Below are positions 1 through 5,749 of a DNA stretch of 36,199 bases, piece after piece. The position numbers were made by a program, and so were the translations under genes. Source of the DNA: a virus. The first letter of the stretch is position 1; the number at the start of each line of letters is the position of its first letter. The notes under the pieces were generated by a model. It made no database searches. It saw only the letters and a list, made by a program, of their open reading frames with translations, and was not told where the DNA came from. The stretch spans positions 1 to 36,199 of the IMG/VR virus record IMGVR_UViG_3300042876_000325. One strand, 5' to 3'.

Positions 1-31
1 CCATTCTGATCGGTAATAAGGCTGATAGAGT

Positions 32-454
32 CTACTCATAGCTTAATACTTTCTTACATACCCAAGGGTTAAATCCCTGTTTTTTCCAAATCTCATGCGC
101 TACCCGGACGTTTTCATTAAGATCATTCTTAAACCCTGTCCCAAACCTTCGGGTATGAACGTCGTTTATCTGCATACTTCCATGATCTTTCGTCCCATTC
201 GTGTTCTGGTTAAGGGCATCCCATCTCCATCCGCTTTCACAATAGGAGATTTCCAGCGCTTCTTTCACTACTTGTTTTCCTTCGGGAGCGAACTCTTTGA
301 CTATCGTTTCTGCTACTTGGATTGAATTAGGTGTAGGAGTAGGCGTTAAAGCCTCTGTAATACCGCTAGAAGGCACGGAAACGTAAAGAGCGGGCATATG
401 AGCCTTTAAGAGAAATGCTATCGTTATTCCGGCAGTAATAAGTAATAGTTTCAT
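32..454 (-). CDS. Membrane-anchored lytic transglycosylase / lysozyme-like protein
   Basis: This 140-residue protein probably cleaves peptidoglycan glycan strands. An N-terminal hydrophobic segment (about residues 3-17) acts as signal or anchor and is followed by a Thr-Pro repeat linker (about 37-42). The C-terminal half matches the SLT/lysozyme-like fold: a likely catalytic Glu73 in YCESGW and the motif GSMQIND at 92-98, which resembles the GLMQIN signature of transglycosylases. No Shine-Dalgarno sequence precedes the ATG. The reading frame stays open upstream to tandem TAA TAA codons at 557-562, so a longer N-terminus cannot be excluded. It lies far from the main lysis genes, so it could be an entry-linked hydrolase instead. 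The family call is fairly firm; the role is inferred. Confidence 0.75.
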   Translation of the reverse strand: MKLLLITAGITIAFLLKAHMPALYVSVPSSGITEALTPTPTPNSIQVAETIVKEFAPEGKQVVKEALEISYCESGWRWDALNQNTNGTKDHGSMQINDVHTRRFGTGFKNDLNENVRVAHEIWKKQGFNPWVCKKVLSYE

Positions 455-516
455 AATTGTAGTTACAAGACCGTGATTGGGAGAAGGTTGTGGAGGTGAC
501 TCCGTCTGCTCCCACT

Positions 517-534
517 CACCGTCCTGCGACGGTG
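517..534 (-). other. Perfect 7-bp hairpin in the gap between two genes
   Basis: CACCGTC and GACGGTG flank a 4-base loop. No T-run follows on either strand, so it is not a convincing terminator. It lies in the 105-base gap upstream of the transglycosylase gene and may pace translation or stabilise mRNA. Confidence 0.5.
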
Positions 535-559
535 TTACCCAAGAGCTAATCGATAGTTA

Positions 560-997
560 TTATTTTAACCAACATTTATCTGAACAATATATGTTTCCCT
601 TTAGAGACTTTGCATTAGGGGCGCCACATTTTTTACAATTTCCTAGATTTTCTTCGTCTGAAAATCCCTCAACATATCCATCTGGCTCATCTCCCGTAGT
701 TTTAGCCATTTCATCAGCAGTAGCTATTCCTTCAACAATTCCATATCCAGCAAATCCCAAGGCTCTTCCTACCGCTGAGGTTTCCGCCACTTCATAAGGT
801 GATTGTTTTTCAATCGCCTTTGTATCATTGGCGGCACTTATTCCAGTAAACGTTCCCTTATCAGTAGTTACTGTGGCTTTTATTACAACGGGTGATTGAA
901 AAAGAACTTCAGTTGTAATCGTTTTTATATGGTCTCTAGCCTCAGTCAATCGTTCCGCAACCGTTATGTATTCTTTTCCATGAATATTTACGCTCAT
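560..997 (-). CDS. Rad52/ERF-like single-strand annealing protein with C-terminal zinc finger (putative)
   Basis: The 145-residue protein carries YEVAETSAVGRALGFAGYGI at about residues 69-88, close to the AETSAxGRALxxxG signature of phage ERF/Rad52-type annealing proteins and related recombination mediators. These pair single-stranded DNA during phage recombination and replication. The C-terminus has four cysteines (CKKC, then CSDKC) that should bind one zinc ion. The protein is shorter than typical ERF proteins (about 200 residues). It overlaps the upstream zinc-ribbon gene by 4 bases (ATGA), so the two are probably translationally coupled. Assignment rests on the motif only. Confidence 0.5.
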   Translation of the reverse strand: MSVNIHGKEYITVAERLTEARDHIKTITTEVLFQSPVVIKATVTTDKGTFTGISAANDTKAIEKQSPYEVAETSAVGRALGFAGYGIVEGIATADEMAKTTGDEPDGYVEGFSDEENLGNCKKCGAPNAKSLKGNIYCSDKCWLK

Positions 998-1269
998 ATT
1001 CCCAACCTTTCTGACATGACTTCGGGGTTATAGTGTCCTCCGTCATCATATCCTTGAGCATCAAACTCATCATTATAATCCTCATTTACCCTATCGCTAT
1101 CTACTAATACTTGTTTATCCTGACTTACTTCATCTCTGGGCATATTTAATACCGCATCCCGTATCTTTTGGGCGTTTTTGTATCCTTCTAAGGTATCCTG
1201 AAGTTTACAGAACCCGCACACTCCGTCCGGCTCGTTTGTTTTGATCTTCTTACAATTTGAGCAAATCAT
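994..1269 (-). CDS. Small protein with N-terminal zinc ribbon
   Basis: In this 91-residue protein the first 21 residues contain CSNCKK and CGFCK, two CxxC knuckles forming a likely zinc ribbon. The rest is acidic and probably disordered. It overlaps its neighbours by 4 bases on both sides, placing it in one operon with the annealing-like protein. The function is not recognised; a nucleic-acid-binding or protein-docking role is an inference from the knuckles and the location. Confidence 0.7.
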   Translation of the reverse strand: MICSNCKKIKTNEPDGVCGFCKLQDTLEGYKNAQKIRDAVLNMPRDEVSQDKQVLVDSDRVNEDYNDEFDAQGYDDGGHYNPEVMSERLGI

Positions 1270-1457
1270 ACGACCTCGCTTTCGTGTTTCGGCTCTACTG
1301 CGGCAATGAACTCGTAGAGAGACTTTGCTTGTTTATCGACCATCTGATCCGCTTCGTCTGGTGAAATGTCATGGCTCATGGTCTGTACTCCGGCGATCTC
1401 TGCGGAAAGAAGGGCCATTTTAATTCGTGCGATTATTACTTTTTTATTCATATTCAT
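1266..1457 (-). CDS. Hypothetical small helical protein
   Basis: This 63-residue, probably all-helical protein has no recognised domain. ATGA overlaps with the genes before and after it support a real, translationally coupled gene. It has no membrane segment and no cysteine cluster. Confidence 0.6.
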   Translation of the reverse strand: MNMNKKVIIARIKMALLSAEIAGVQTMSHDISPDEADQMVDKQAKSLYEFIAAVEPKHESEVV

Positions 1458-1672
1458 TTCCCCGGAATCGGACTGACAACCTGTACGATTTTCTCTACGC
1501 TCACCCGATAGTTAAAAGCATAGAGGACTCCCATTACCAAGAAGGTAAGGAAAACCAAGTTTATATATGCTGCCACATGAGACTTCACCATCTCCCACCC
1601 GTTTATATAGTGGGGGAGAAAGAAGTCTGGAAGGGTCACTTCCCAAAATGTCTTTAACGTTTTCTTTGTCAT
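1454..1672 (-). CDS. Small single-pass membrane protein under an HTH-controlled promoter
   Basis: The 72-residue product has one hydrophobic segment (about residues 38-57) and short charged ends. The start was set at 1672 because AGAAAGG lies 9 bases upstream; the ATG at 1681 directly abuts that site. Its promoter (1695-1723) carries a perfect inverted repeat, so the gene is probably controlled by the HTH protein encoded just upstream. Function unknown; an immunity, superinfection or membrane role would fit the context but is not shown. Confidence 0.65.
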   Translation of the reverse strand: MTKKTLKTFWEVTLPDFFLPHYINGWEMVKSHVAAYINLVFLTFLVMGVLYAFNYRVSVEKIVQVVSPIPGK

Positions 1673-1694
1673 AACTGTCATCCTTTCTAACTCT

Positions 1695-1723
1695 ATGTTA
1701 CCATATGTAACAAGACTTGTCAA
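1695..1723 (-). promoter_or_regulatory. Sigma70-type promoter with embedded operator
   Basis: The -35 box TTGACA is at 1723-1718, followed by a 17-base spacer and the -10 box TAACAT at 1700-1695. A perfect inverted repeat, TGTTAC-N5-GTAACA (1696-1712), fills the spacer and covers the -10, the classical position for repression. The -35 overlaps the stop codon of the HTH gene. The site drives the small membrane protein that starts at 1672. Confidence 0.75.
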
Positions 1724-1914
1724 GTATTGCTTTTTAGAATTTCCAAAGTCCACAATTCATTAACGTCATCCTCATGGAAACGAGCTAAGTTACCTATCAT
1801 CGTGGGTTTTATTTTCCCCGCCTTATACCAGCGATTAATTGTCATTCGGGAAACATTAAACTTGAGGGCTAATTCTCCAACCGTGTAATAACGACCCGCT
1901 TTAAGTATGTTCAT
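1720..1914 (-). CDS. Excisionase/MerR-type helix-turn-helix DNA-binding regulator
   Basis: The 64-residue protein is essentially one HTH domain. YTVGELALKFNVSRMTINRWY (about residues 9-29) forms the helix-turn-helix, and KPTMIGNLARFHEDDV forms the wing typical of excisionase/helix_turn_helix_17 proteins. The ATG lies 7 bases after the -10 box of its own promoter, so the message should be leaderless or nearly so. Operator-like repeats at its promoter match the one at the next promoter downstream, suggesting an autoregulated repressor. An excisionase role is less likely because no integrase is seen in the window. Confidence 0.8.
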   Translation of the reverse strand: MNILKAGRYYTVGELALKFNVSRMTINRWYKAGKIKPTMIGNLARFHEDDVNELWTLEILKSNT

Positions 1915-1951
1915 GTTACGCAGTATAACATATCATGTTACGCCGTGTCAA
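1911..1951 (-). promoter_or_regulatory. Leaderless promoter with repeated operator sites
   Basis: The -35 box TTGACA is at 1951-1946, then an 18-base spacer, then the -10 box TATACT at 1927-1922, with the ATG at 1914. An 11-base direct repeat (TCATGTTACGC at 1911-1921 and 1933-1943) recurs with a 22-base period, two helical turns. The site at 1914-1930 reads TGTTAC-N5-ATAACA, the same geometry as the perfect site at 1696-1712. An inverted TAACAT-N3-ATGTTA is also present at 1926-1940. Confidence 0.75.
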
Positions 1952-2099
1952 TACTCCACCGTTTTTTCAAAATCGTGGATTGTTTCGCTTCGTAGTTCTG
2001 AAGATCCCTTCTTTTACTTCCGCAGGGGGGACACCACTTCCCCCGGAGAATGAGTGCGGGACAAGAAAGACACTTATAGGGCTTTAATGGTTTTTTCAT
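1938..2099 (-). CDS. Small zinc-ribbon protein (53 aa)
   Basis: Reading from the ATG at 2099 gives a 53-residue basic protein with CLSC at about residues 10-13 and CPPC at about 23-26, a four-cysteine zinc ribbon followed by a basic helix. Its start overlaps the stop of the replication-like gene by 4 bases (ATGA), and AAGGA lies just upstream, so coupled translation is likely. Its stop lies within the promoter of the HTH gene. It may help bind DNA or RNA during replication; that is inference from composition and context. Confidence 0.65.
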   Translation of the reverse strand: MKKPLKPYKCLSCPALILRGKWCPPCGSKRRDLQNYEAKQSTILKKRWSIDTA

Positions 2100-2578
2100 G
2101 CTTCCTTAAAAATCTGCTTCTTTTCATCAAAAAACAACTTCCTCTTATCTTCTGATTTCTTATTTATGATTTCTGATTTATGATTTCTAGTAGTATCCAT
2201 AGGGTATAGATACTGTATAGATACACTATCAATTTTAGACCTAATTTCTTTAGGAATTGAGGCTAATTCTCTCCTATAGGCTATCTCATTTTTACCACCA
2301 CTATAGTCCGCATGTTTTCCCGCATTTTTAACGCAAATCCACCCATCAATATATAAAACCCTATCATCTTTTTGAAACTTAGTAATTGCATCATCCCATT
2401 CTTTTTCCGTAGCTCCCGTTTCTAATAATGCTACTCTTTTTGAAAGCCTATATGCTCCCGTTAACCCTATATGTTCATTGGTGAATAAGTAGATGAAGAT
2501 ATATCTGAATCCTATTGGAAGCGTATTGAACCAGTCATCTTCAAAATGTATCTTAGTATGAATAATCCTTGTTTTCAT
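2096..2578 (-). CDS. Replication initiator-like protein (replisome-organizer N-domain), putative
   Basis: The 160-residue protein begins with a segment (about residues 15-55) resembling the N-terminal winged helix of phage replisome organizers and DnaD-like initiators, including WFNTLPIGFRYIFIYLF and a helix rich in hydrophobics. It is short, as if lacking the usual C-terminal helicase-loading domain. The C-terminal third is Lys/Asn-rich and is encoded by tandem repeats that look like iterons (2153-2224), as in lambda O, where the origin lies inside the initiator gene. Flanking genes encode zinc-binding proteins. The call is moderate because it rests on pattern and context. Confidence 0.5.
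   Translation of the reverse strand: MKTRIIHTKIHFEDDWFNTLPIGFRYIFIYLFTNEHIGLTGAYRLSKRVALLETGATEKEWDDAITKFQKDDRVLYIDGWICVKNAGKHADYSGGKNEIAYRRELASIPKEIRSKIDSVSIQYLYPMDTTRNHKSEIINKKSEDKRKLFFDEKKQIFKEA
2153..2224. repeat. Iteron-like tandem repeats inside the replication gene
   Basis: TGATTTCT occurs three times at exactly 14-base spacing (2153, 2167, 2181); the two full 14-base units differ at one position. Just beyond, GTATAGATAC occurs twice with an 11-base period (2204-2213, 2215-2224). The stretch is AT-rich. Placement inside a putative initiator gene is what is expected of an iteron origin. Confidence 0.55.
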
Positions 2579-2744
2579 ATTTCTCTCTTTCTATCTCGTT
2601 TGGAACGATAATATACCCTTTACCTTTACAAGCGTGGCACACGATCTCCCCATATTTTAGTGTACCAAACCCGTTACAAACGGGACATTTTTCTGAATGT
2701 ACCTTGGGAAATCCCTCTTTGCTATCTGTCTGTCTCTCTTCCAT
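2553..2744 (-). CDS. DnaJ-like zinc-finger protein
   Basis: The 63-residue protein has CPVCNGFG (about residues 20-27) and CHACKGKG (about 36-43), two CxxCxGxG repeats as in the cysteine-rich domain of DnaJ; two repeats make one zinc site. Nothing else of DnaJ is present. It overlaps the following replication-like gene by 26 bases. Its promoter places the -10 box six bases before the ATG, so it may be translated leaderless; AAAGGAG lies about 12 bases upstream, inside the promoter spacer, and would not be in the transcript if that promoter is used. Confidence 0.7.
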   Translation of the reverse strand: MEERQTDSKEGFPKVHSEKCPVCNGFGTLKYGEIVCHACKGKGYIIVPNEIEREKYENKDYSY

Positions 2745-2750
2745 AAATAA

Positions 2751-2778
2751 ATCCTACTCCTTTCTTAAATTGTGTCAA
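2751..2778 (-). promoter_or_regulatory. Leaderless-type promoter of the replication operon
   Basis: TTGACA at 2778-2773, a 16-base spacer, TAGGAT at 2756-2751, six bases, then ATG at 2744. The geometry equals that of the promoters at 8489-8516 and 14700-14727. Confidence 0.6.
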
Positions 2779-2780
2779 GT

Positions 2781-2801
2781 TTTTCAATACTCTCCTCAAT
2801 C
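2781..2801. repeat. 21-bp direct repeat, copy 1
   Basis: These 21 bases are identical to 2950-2970. On the minus strand the repeat contains a GAGGAG Shine-Dalgarno-like core. This copy contains the stop codon of the 50-residue gene; the other copy lies just before that gene's start. Confidence 0.8.
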
Positions 2802-2948
2802 CAAATGGCTAGCGTCTTCTAATTCATTTATTACGTCCTCTATTCTATAAGGAATAGTTGTAGTACCGAGTTTATCATACAATCTTTTTGCCATCTTTAT
2901 TGTAATGAGCTTTTTCCAAACTAATACTCCCAATATCATCTTAAACAT
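2796..2948 (-). CDS. Hypothetical 50-aa protein flanked by 21-bp repeats
   Basis: The ORF runs from the ATG at 2948 to a TGA at 2796-2798 and encodes a basic N-terminal helix followed by a short acidic helix. GAGGAG in the repeat lies about 12 bases before the ATG, a long but usable spacing. The gene is bracketed by the 21-bp direct repeats, so it could be a small cassette gained or lost by recombination. No family is recognised, and its reality is only moderately supported. Confidence 0.45.
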   Translation of the reverse strand: MFKMILGVLVWKKLITIKMAKRLYDKLGTTTIPYRIEDVINELEDASHLD

Positions 2949-2949
2949 A

Positions 2950-2970
2950 TTTTCAATACTCTCCTCAATC
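2950..2970. repeat. 21-bp direct repeat, copy 2
   Basis: Perfect copy of 2781-2801, 169 bases away. It sits immediately upstream of the 50-residue ORF and supplies its ribosome-binding-like GAGGAG. Confidence 0.8.
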
Positions 2971-2971
2971 T

Positions 2972-3140
2972 GAAGGGGTAAGGATTTGACAGTTGTGTTT
3001 GCTTCACCATCGCTCAGGCTTGCGTAGCTTTTTTACTGTATATTCACCCTACATGGTTGCAGGAACTTGGGGCCGACCTCTTCAGGCGTCCTGTACTACA
3101 ACCTCTCGGCTTCAGCGTCTACCTATTCCGCCACCCTCCA
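2972..3140 (-). ncRNA. Candidate structured RNA with a tRNA-Leu-like 5' half
   Basis: The 5' end reads like a tRNA-Leu: a 7-base acceptor strand (TGGAGGG), TG, then a D-arm GCGGAATAGGTAGACGC. The segment 2972-2978 (CCCTTCA on the minus strand) can close the acceptor stem with one G-U pair. Between them there is no canonical anticodon or T arm. Other pairings exist: GCCGA with TCGGC, GGTTGTAG with CTGCAACC (crossing, pseudoknot-like), and CAGG-ACG-CCTG. No CCA is encoded. It could be a tRNA remnant, a tRNA mimic or a distinct RNA. There is no protein-coding gene in this stretch. Confidence 0.4.
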
Positions 3141-3151
3141 GATTCAAGAGA

Positions 3152-3343
3152 TTATTTTAATACGTCCAAAATTTCTTTCGCTACGGCTGCATAATTACCA
3201 TACATATTAGTTTTTTCTTTTATCTGTTTTAACTCAATCTCAAAGTCTTCGACCGTATATTCATCACAATAATTATAGCCCTCTGCAATGCTATCAGATA
3301 AAGCTAAAATTTTTGCTACTTCATACCACTTTCTATTTTCCAT
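3152..3343 (-). CDS. Hypothetical small acidic protein
   Basis: The 63-residue protein is predicted largely helical with a mixed-charge surface and no known motif. The start is preceded by a weak GAGAG purine tract. It lies between the tRNA-like RNA and another small gene on the same strand. The role is not recognised. Confidence 0.55.
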   Translation of the reverse strand: MENRKWYEVAKILALSDSIAEGYNYCDEYTVEDFEIELKQIKEKTNMYGNYAAVAKEILDVLK

Positions 3344-3370
3344 ATTCTCTCTTCTTTATAAGTAATAGGA

Positions 3371-3673
3371 CTAACCAAATTTATAATAGTCTTCATTCTT
3401 TTTCACGCCATGAGGTATCGCCAGCTCATACATAGACATTGGTCTATCAGGGAATAAGAAGGCTTCTTTAACGACCTTAAACTCTTTCATGGCCTTAGGG
3501 GAGAAAACTCTCTCTCCGTTAGGGGTTCTTACAAGTACAAACCTCCCTGACTTTTTCGCCCTATCAAAGTAATCCTTTCTCACTCTACAAAAGTCATAGT
3601 CTAAGGAGTCCTGCTTATTGAAGGGTTTGTGTATGTCTACGATGACAAAGTTTCCTAGAGTTTGTATTTGCAT
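3371..3673 (-). CDS. Hypothetical protein (100 aa)
   Basis: The protein has a beta-rich N-terminal half and a mixed alpha/beta C-terminus, without cysteines clusters or membrane segments. AAGGGA precedes the ATG at good spacing, downstream of a strong hairpin (3688-3714) in the leader. No family was recognised; its place among early small genes suggests a host-takeover or accessory function, which is only inference. Confidence 0.6.
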   Translation of the reverse strand: MQIQTLGNFVIVDIHKPFNKQDSLDYDFCRVRKDYFDRAKKSGRFVLVRTPNGERVFSPKAMKEFKVVKEAFLFPDRPMSMYELAIPHGVKKNEDYYKFG

Positions 3674-3687
3674 ATATAATTCCCTTG

Positions 3688-3714
3688 TGCCAGACTTTTA
3701 CGATAGGTCTGGCA
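3688..3714 (-). other. Perfect 8-bp intergenic hairpin
   Basis: TGCCAGAC and GTCTGGCA flank an 11-base loop in the 49-base gap between two genes. There is no U-tract, so it is more likely a processing or stability element than a terminator. Confidence 0.55.
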
Positions 3715-3722
3715 TAAAAGAA

Positions 3723-3935
3723 TTACTTAACTAATCCCTTTAGTTCTTCAATAAACGCATCGTCAAGAATCTTCACAATTCTATTTTTCTTTTTCAATAA
3801 AAGTCCTTTTCTCCGAAGCGTTGCCGCCATTCCCTGAAGCTGGACTTTTGTACAACCAGTCGCTTTTTCCAAATCTTCCATGGAGGAAGTATTCCAAAGT
3901 TCAGCAACTTTTCTATATTGATCTTTTCTATCCAT
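3723..3935 (-). CDS. Small helix-turn-helix protein
   Basis: The 70-residue protein contains SMEDLEKATGCTKVQLQGMA followed by a basic TLRRKG segment, the layout of a winged-helix or HTH domain in which the second helix reads DNA. The start was set at 3935: AAAGGAGG lies 8 bases upstream, and the GTG at 3944 is part of that site. A regulator role is inferred from the fold pattern. Confidence 0.6.
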   Translation of the reverse strand: MDRKDQYRKVAELWNTSSMEDLEKATGCTKVQLQGMAATLRRKGLLLKKKNRIVKILDDAFIEELKGLVK

Positions 3936-4034
3936 AGTATTCACCTCCTTTCAACCGTAAAACGGTGTATTACTCGTCTTTATGTCTTTCGTGCCTTTTA
4001 CCCCTTATTTTCGAGGCTAGACATTACTTAAAAC

Positions 4035-4298
4035 TCAACGTTTGAGCATTTCTATGAACGCCAGATATGCCTTATGAGCATCCTTGTTATTTGTATATTC
4101 GCCATCGTTATAGAACATCTCCGTTTTACCTGTATTTGTTTTTGCCTTTCCATACTCGACTTTAATGTAGATTTTGTCGTATGAGGATTTAATGAGGTAG
4201 TTTATCCGACCAAAGCGGGTAGAACGATTGAGGCGCTTACATTTTCCATTCTTCCATATTTTAAGAGTTACTCGTGGAAATTCACTTCTTAGCTTCAT
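4035..4298 (-). CDS. Hypothetical basic protein (87 aa)
   Basis: A strongly basic, beta-rich protein with many Lys and Tyr residues and no known motif. A -10 box TATAAT lies six bases before its ATG and there is no Shine-Dalgarno sequence, so it is probably translated leaderless. Basic composition would fit nucleic-acid binding, but this is unproven. Confidence 0.6.
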   Translation of the reverse strand: MKLRSEFPRVTLKIWKNGKCKRLNRSTRFGRINYLIKSSYDKIYIKVEYGKAKTNTGKTEMFYNDGEYTNNKDAHKAYLAFIEMLKR

Positions 4299-4304
4299 GT
4301 TTAT

Positions 4305-4323
4305 ATTATATCACAAAGGTCAA
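4305..4323 (-). promoter_or_regulatory. Short-spaced promoter-like element next to a start codon
   Basis: TATAAT (4310-4305) lies six bases before the ATG at 4298. A TTGACC motif sits only 7 bases upstream of the -10 (4323-4318), too close for a normal sigma70 -35. The same short spacing recurs at 8846-8864 (N7) and, with N8, at 31516-31535 and 17358-17377. Confidence 0.45.
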
Positions 4324-4392
4324 CCCTTATTCTTTTGAGGCTGTCCACGATAGAAGTATGTTCCGTGCCAGTAGCCACTATAGTGAAGGAGA

Positions 4393-4551
4393 TTATCGAG
4401 GTGGCGTTCTTTTTTTTCCCTTATTCCATTCAAGGAATGGATTTCTAATGGTTAATTTAGGGCGTATTTTCTCTTCACGCCTGACGTGTTGACTTCCCCG
4501 GATCTTTTCACGAGGCTGATTTCTATTCCCTTGTCCTGCTGCTTCTTTCAT
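4393..4551 (-). CDS. Small basic protein coupled to the HNH gene (52 aa)
   Basis: The ORF starts in an ATGA overlap with the HNH stop codon and encodes 52 mostly Arg, Lys and Gln residues, probably disordered and nucleic-acid-binding. Coupling to the nuclease suggests a helper role, but no family is recognised. The 94 bases between it and the next gene hold only the promoter-like element. Confidence 0.5.
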   Translation of the reverse strand: MKEAAGQGNRNQPREKIRGSQHVRREEKIRPKLTIRNPFLEWNKGKKRTPPR

Positions 4552-5087
4552 ACGCCGTCATACCATTTTTCCCGTCGTTGGGTTCTCTTGTGTTCCCGTG
4601 TCCGGGGACGTGTGTCTCCCTTCAATGCTGCCTTATGGATTAAATCATCCATATGTTCTTTCTCAAACTGATCCACTCCTTCATCGCTGTTCCAATATCG
4701 TACTCCCCGCTGTCTCCGTTCCTCGTGGGCTTTAAGGGTCCGTTCTATAGCATCTTTATCCCCCTCCCGTCTTTTGAGACGAGCTATCCCTACATCGGCA
4801 TGTCTCGACCAATTGCGCTCCCCATATGAGGCAATTCTTGTCTCACCATCGTCTCTGGTAAGTCCTGGCCCTATATGGTGGTTTTTGCATCGGACATAGG
4901 GAGTTGAGTCGTTATTTGGATCTCCTCCGTTGGTAAGGACAAATCCTTCAGGATCAAGATGGTCAACTTGAAGCTCGTCCTCCTTGCCGCAAATCTGATA
5001 CCCCTTTTTCTCTGAGTATACGAACGTCTGACATTTATTATCAGATATTCGTTTTGCCCACTTTCTAATGACCTCAGGAAACGGAAT
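4548..5087 (-). CDS. HNH endonuclease-like protein with an ATT start codon
   Basis: A 179-residue frame is fully open here but has no ATG, GTG or TTG near its beginning. A perfect GGAGG lies 5 bases before an in-frame ATT at 5087, which I take as the start, as in bacterial infC. Residues Cys19, Cys33, the Asp42-His43 pair, Asn59 and Cys67-x2-His70/His71 match the beta-beta-alpha-metal HNH core with zinc-binding cysteines. The C-terminal half is basic and helical and probably binds DNA. It sits 22 bases after a holin-like gene and could be a free-standing homing or restriction-type nuclease. An unseen sequencing error that removed an ATG is the alternative. Confidence 0.65.
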   Translation of the reverse strand: MPFPEVIRKWAKRISDNKCQTFVYSEKKGYQICGKEDELQVDHLDPEGFVLTNGGDPNNDSTPYVRCKNHHIGPGLTRDDGETRIASYGERNWSRHADVGIARLKRREGDKDAIERTLKAHEERRQRGVRYWNSDEGVDQFEKEHMDDLIHKAALKGDTRPRTREHKRTQRREKWYDGV

Positions 5088-5109
5088 TATTCCCTCCGTG
5101 TATAACGTT

Positions 5110-5376
5110 TTATTTAACTAAGGTATCGACAACTTCAAGATCCAACGGACTCTTAACATCTTTCTCATGGAGCCACTTATCGACTGACCGGAAAAGTGTG
5201 GTGAGAAAGCTTGTAAGACCGAGAATCTGAACAGTATCGAGATTCGTTCCGAATAACCAGAGTAGAATCCCCTGTAATACTCCTTCGGTTAAAAGATAGG
5301 AAATAGAAGCGAGTACTCCAGTACGAATAAACTCCTTCACTCCCTCAAGGAGCGCCTGTTTATCAAATTGTTTCAT
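5110..5376 (-). CDS. Putative holin (88 aa)
   Basis: Start set at 5376 because AAAGGG lies 4 bases upstream. The product has a short cytoplasmic helix, two hydrophobic segments (about residues 20-42 and 48-64) and a charged tail beginning SVDKWLHEK, the layout of small phage holins such as the r1t type. Holins open the membrane so endolysin can reach the wall. It is the third membrane gene downstream of the CHAP endolysin, which supports the call. Confidence 0.6.
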   Translation of the reverse strand: MKQFDKQALLEGVKEFIRTGVLASISYLLTEGVLQGILLWLFGTNLDTVQILGLTSFLTTLFRSVDKWLHEKDVKSPLDLEVVDTLVK

Positions 5377-5386
5377 ATTACCCTTT

Positions 5387-5545
5387 CTATAATGCGCCCC
5401 GAAGGACGTAAATGACTGCCACAATGACAGCAACAAACCAGATAATTTTCCTCGCTCCTGCTTCAAGTCCTACTGCATCGAGAATAAACTGAAAGAGAAC
5501 AAGAAGTAAAACGGCAACGAGTAACGTAACAACAAAACCCTCCAT
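5387..5545 (-). CDS. 52-aa two-segment membrane protein, holin-like
   Basis: The ORF follows a perfect AGGAGGTGA site and encodes 52 residues with two hydrophobic helices (about 4-21 and 34-47) joined by a short polar loop. It lies between two other membrane genes in the lysis cluster. It could be a second holin, an antiholin or a lysis regulator; sequence alone does not decide. Confidence 0.6.
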   Translation of the reverse strand: MEGFVVTLLVAVLLLVLFQFILDAVGLEAGARKIIWFVAVIVAVIYVLRGAL

Positions 5546-5557
5546 TTATATCACCTC

Positions 5558-5749
5558 CTATCGCTTCAATAAATCAATAGATGCTACTAAAAATGATATC
5601 GTCCCTCCTAAAACTATAACCACCTTACTCCATTCGTGAGCAATCATTTCCTCCAGGTGAAGTTGTCTGTTTTTTGCCTTCTTATACTCCGACCTTAACC
5701 AGTATTTCTTTAGTTCTGGCACGGGCGGTACTGTCGTCGATTGATGCAT
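5558..5749 (-). CDS. Small single-pass membrane protein in the lysis cluster
   Basis: The 63-residue protein has a basic N-terminal half and one C-terminal transmembrane helix (about residues 43-60), consistent with a pinholin, spanin-like or regulatory lysis protein. The start at 5749 overlaps the end of the endolysin gene by 68 bases but has AAGGA at good spacing. A shorter start at 5647 also has GGAGG nearby, so two forms are possible. Confidence 0.55.
   Translation of the reverse strand: MHQSTTVPPVPELKKYWLRSEYKKAKNRQLHLEEMIAHEWSKVVIVLGGTISFLVASIDLLKR

Noticed and set aside
455-559. Read-through or N-terminal extension joining the annealing-like gene to the transglycosylase
   Set aside because: Same frame is open after tandem TAA TAA codons, but there is no start with a ribosome site and no read-through context; noted only as a possibility.
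2972-3140. A canonical tRNA-Leu gene
   Set aside because: Anticodon stem and T arm do not pair in the expected positions, so only a tRNA-like RNA is claimed.
4486-4671. Plus-strand frame in the HNH region
   Set aside because: It is antisense to the HNH-like frame, which has motif support and a ribosome site.
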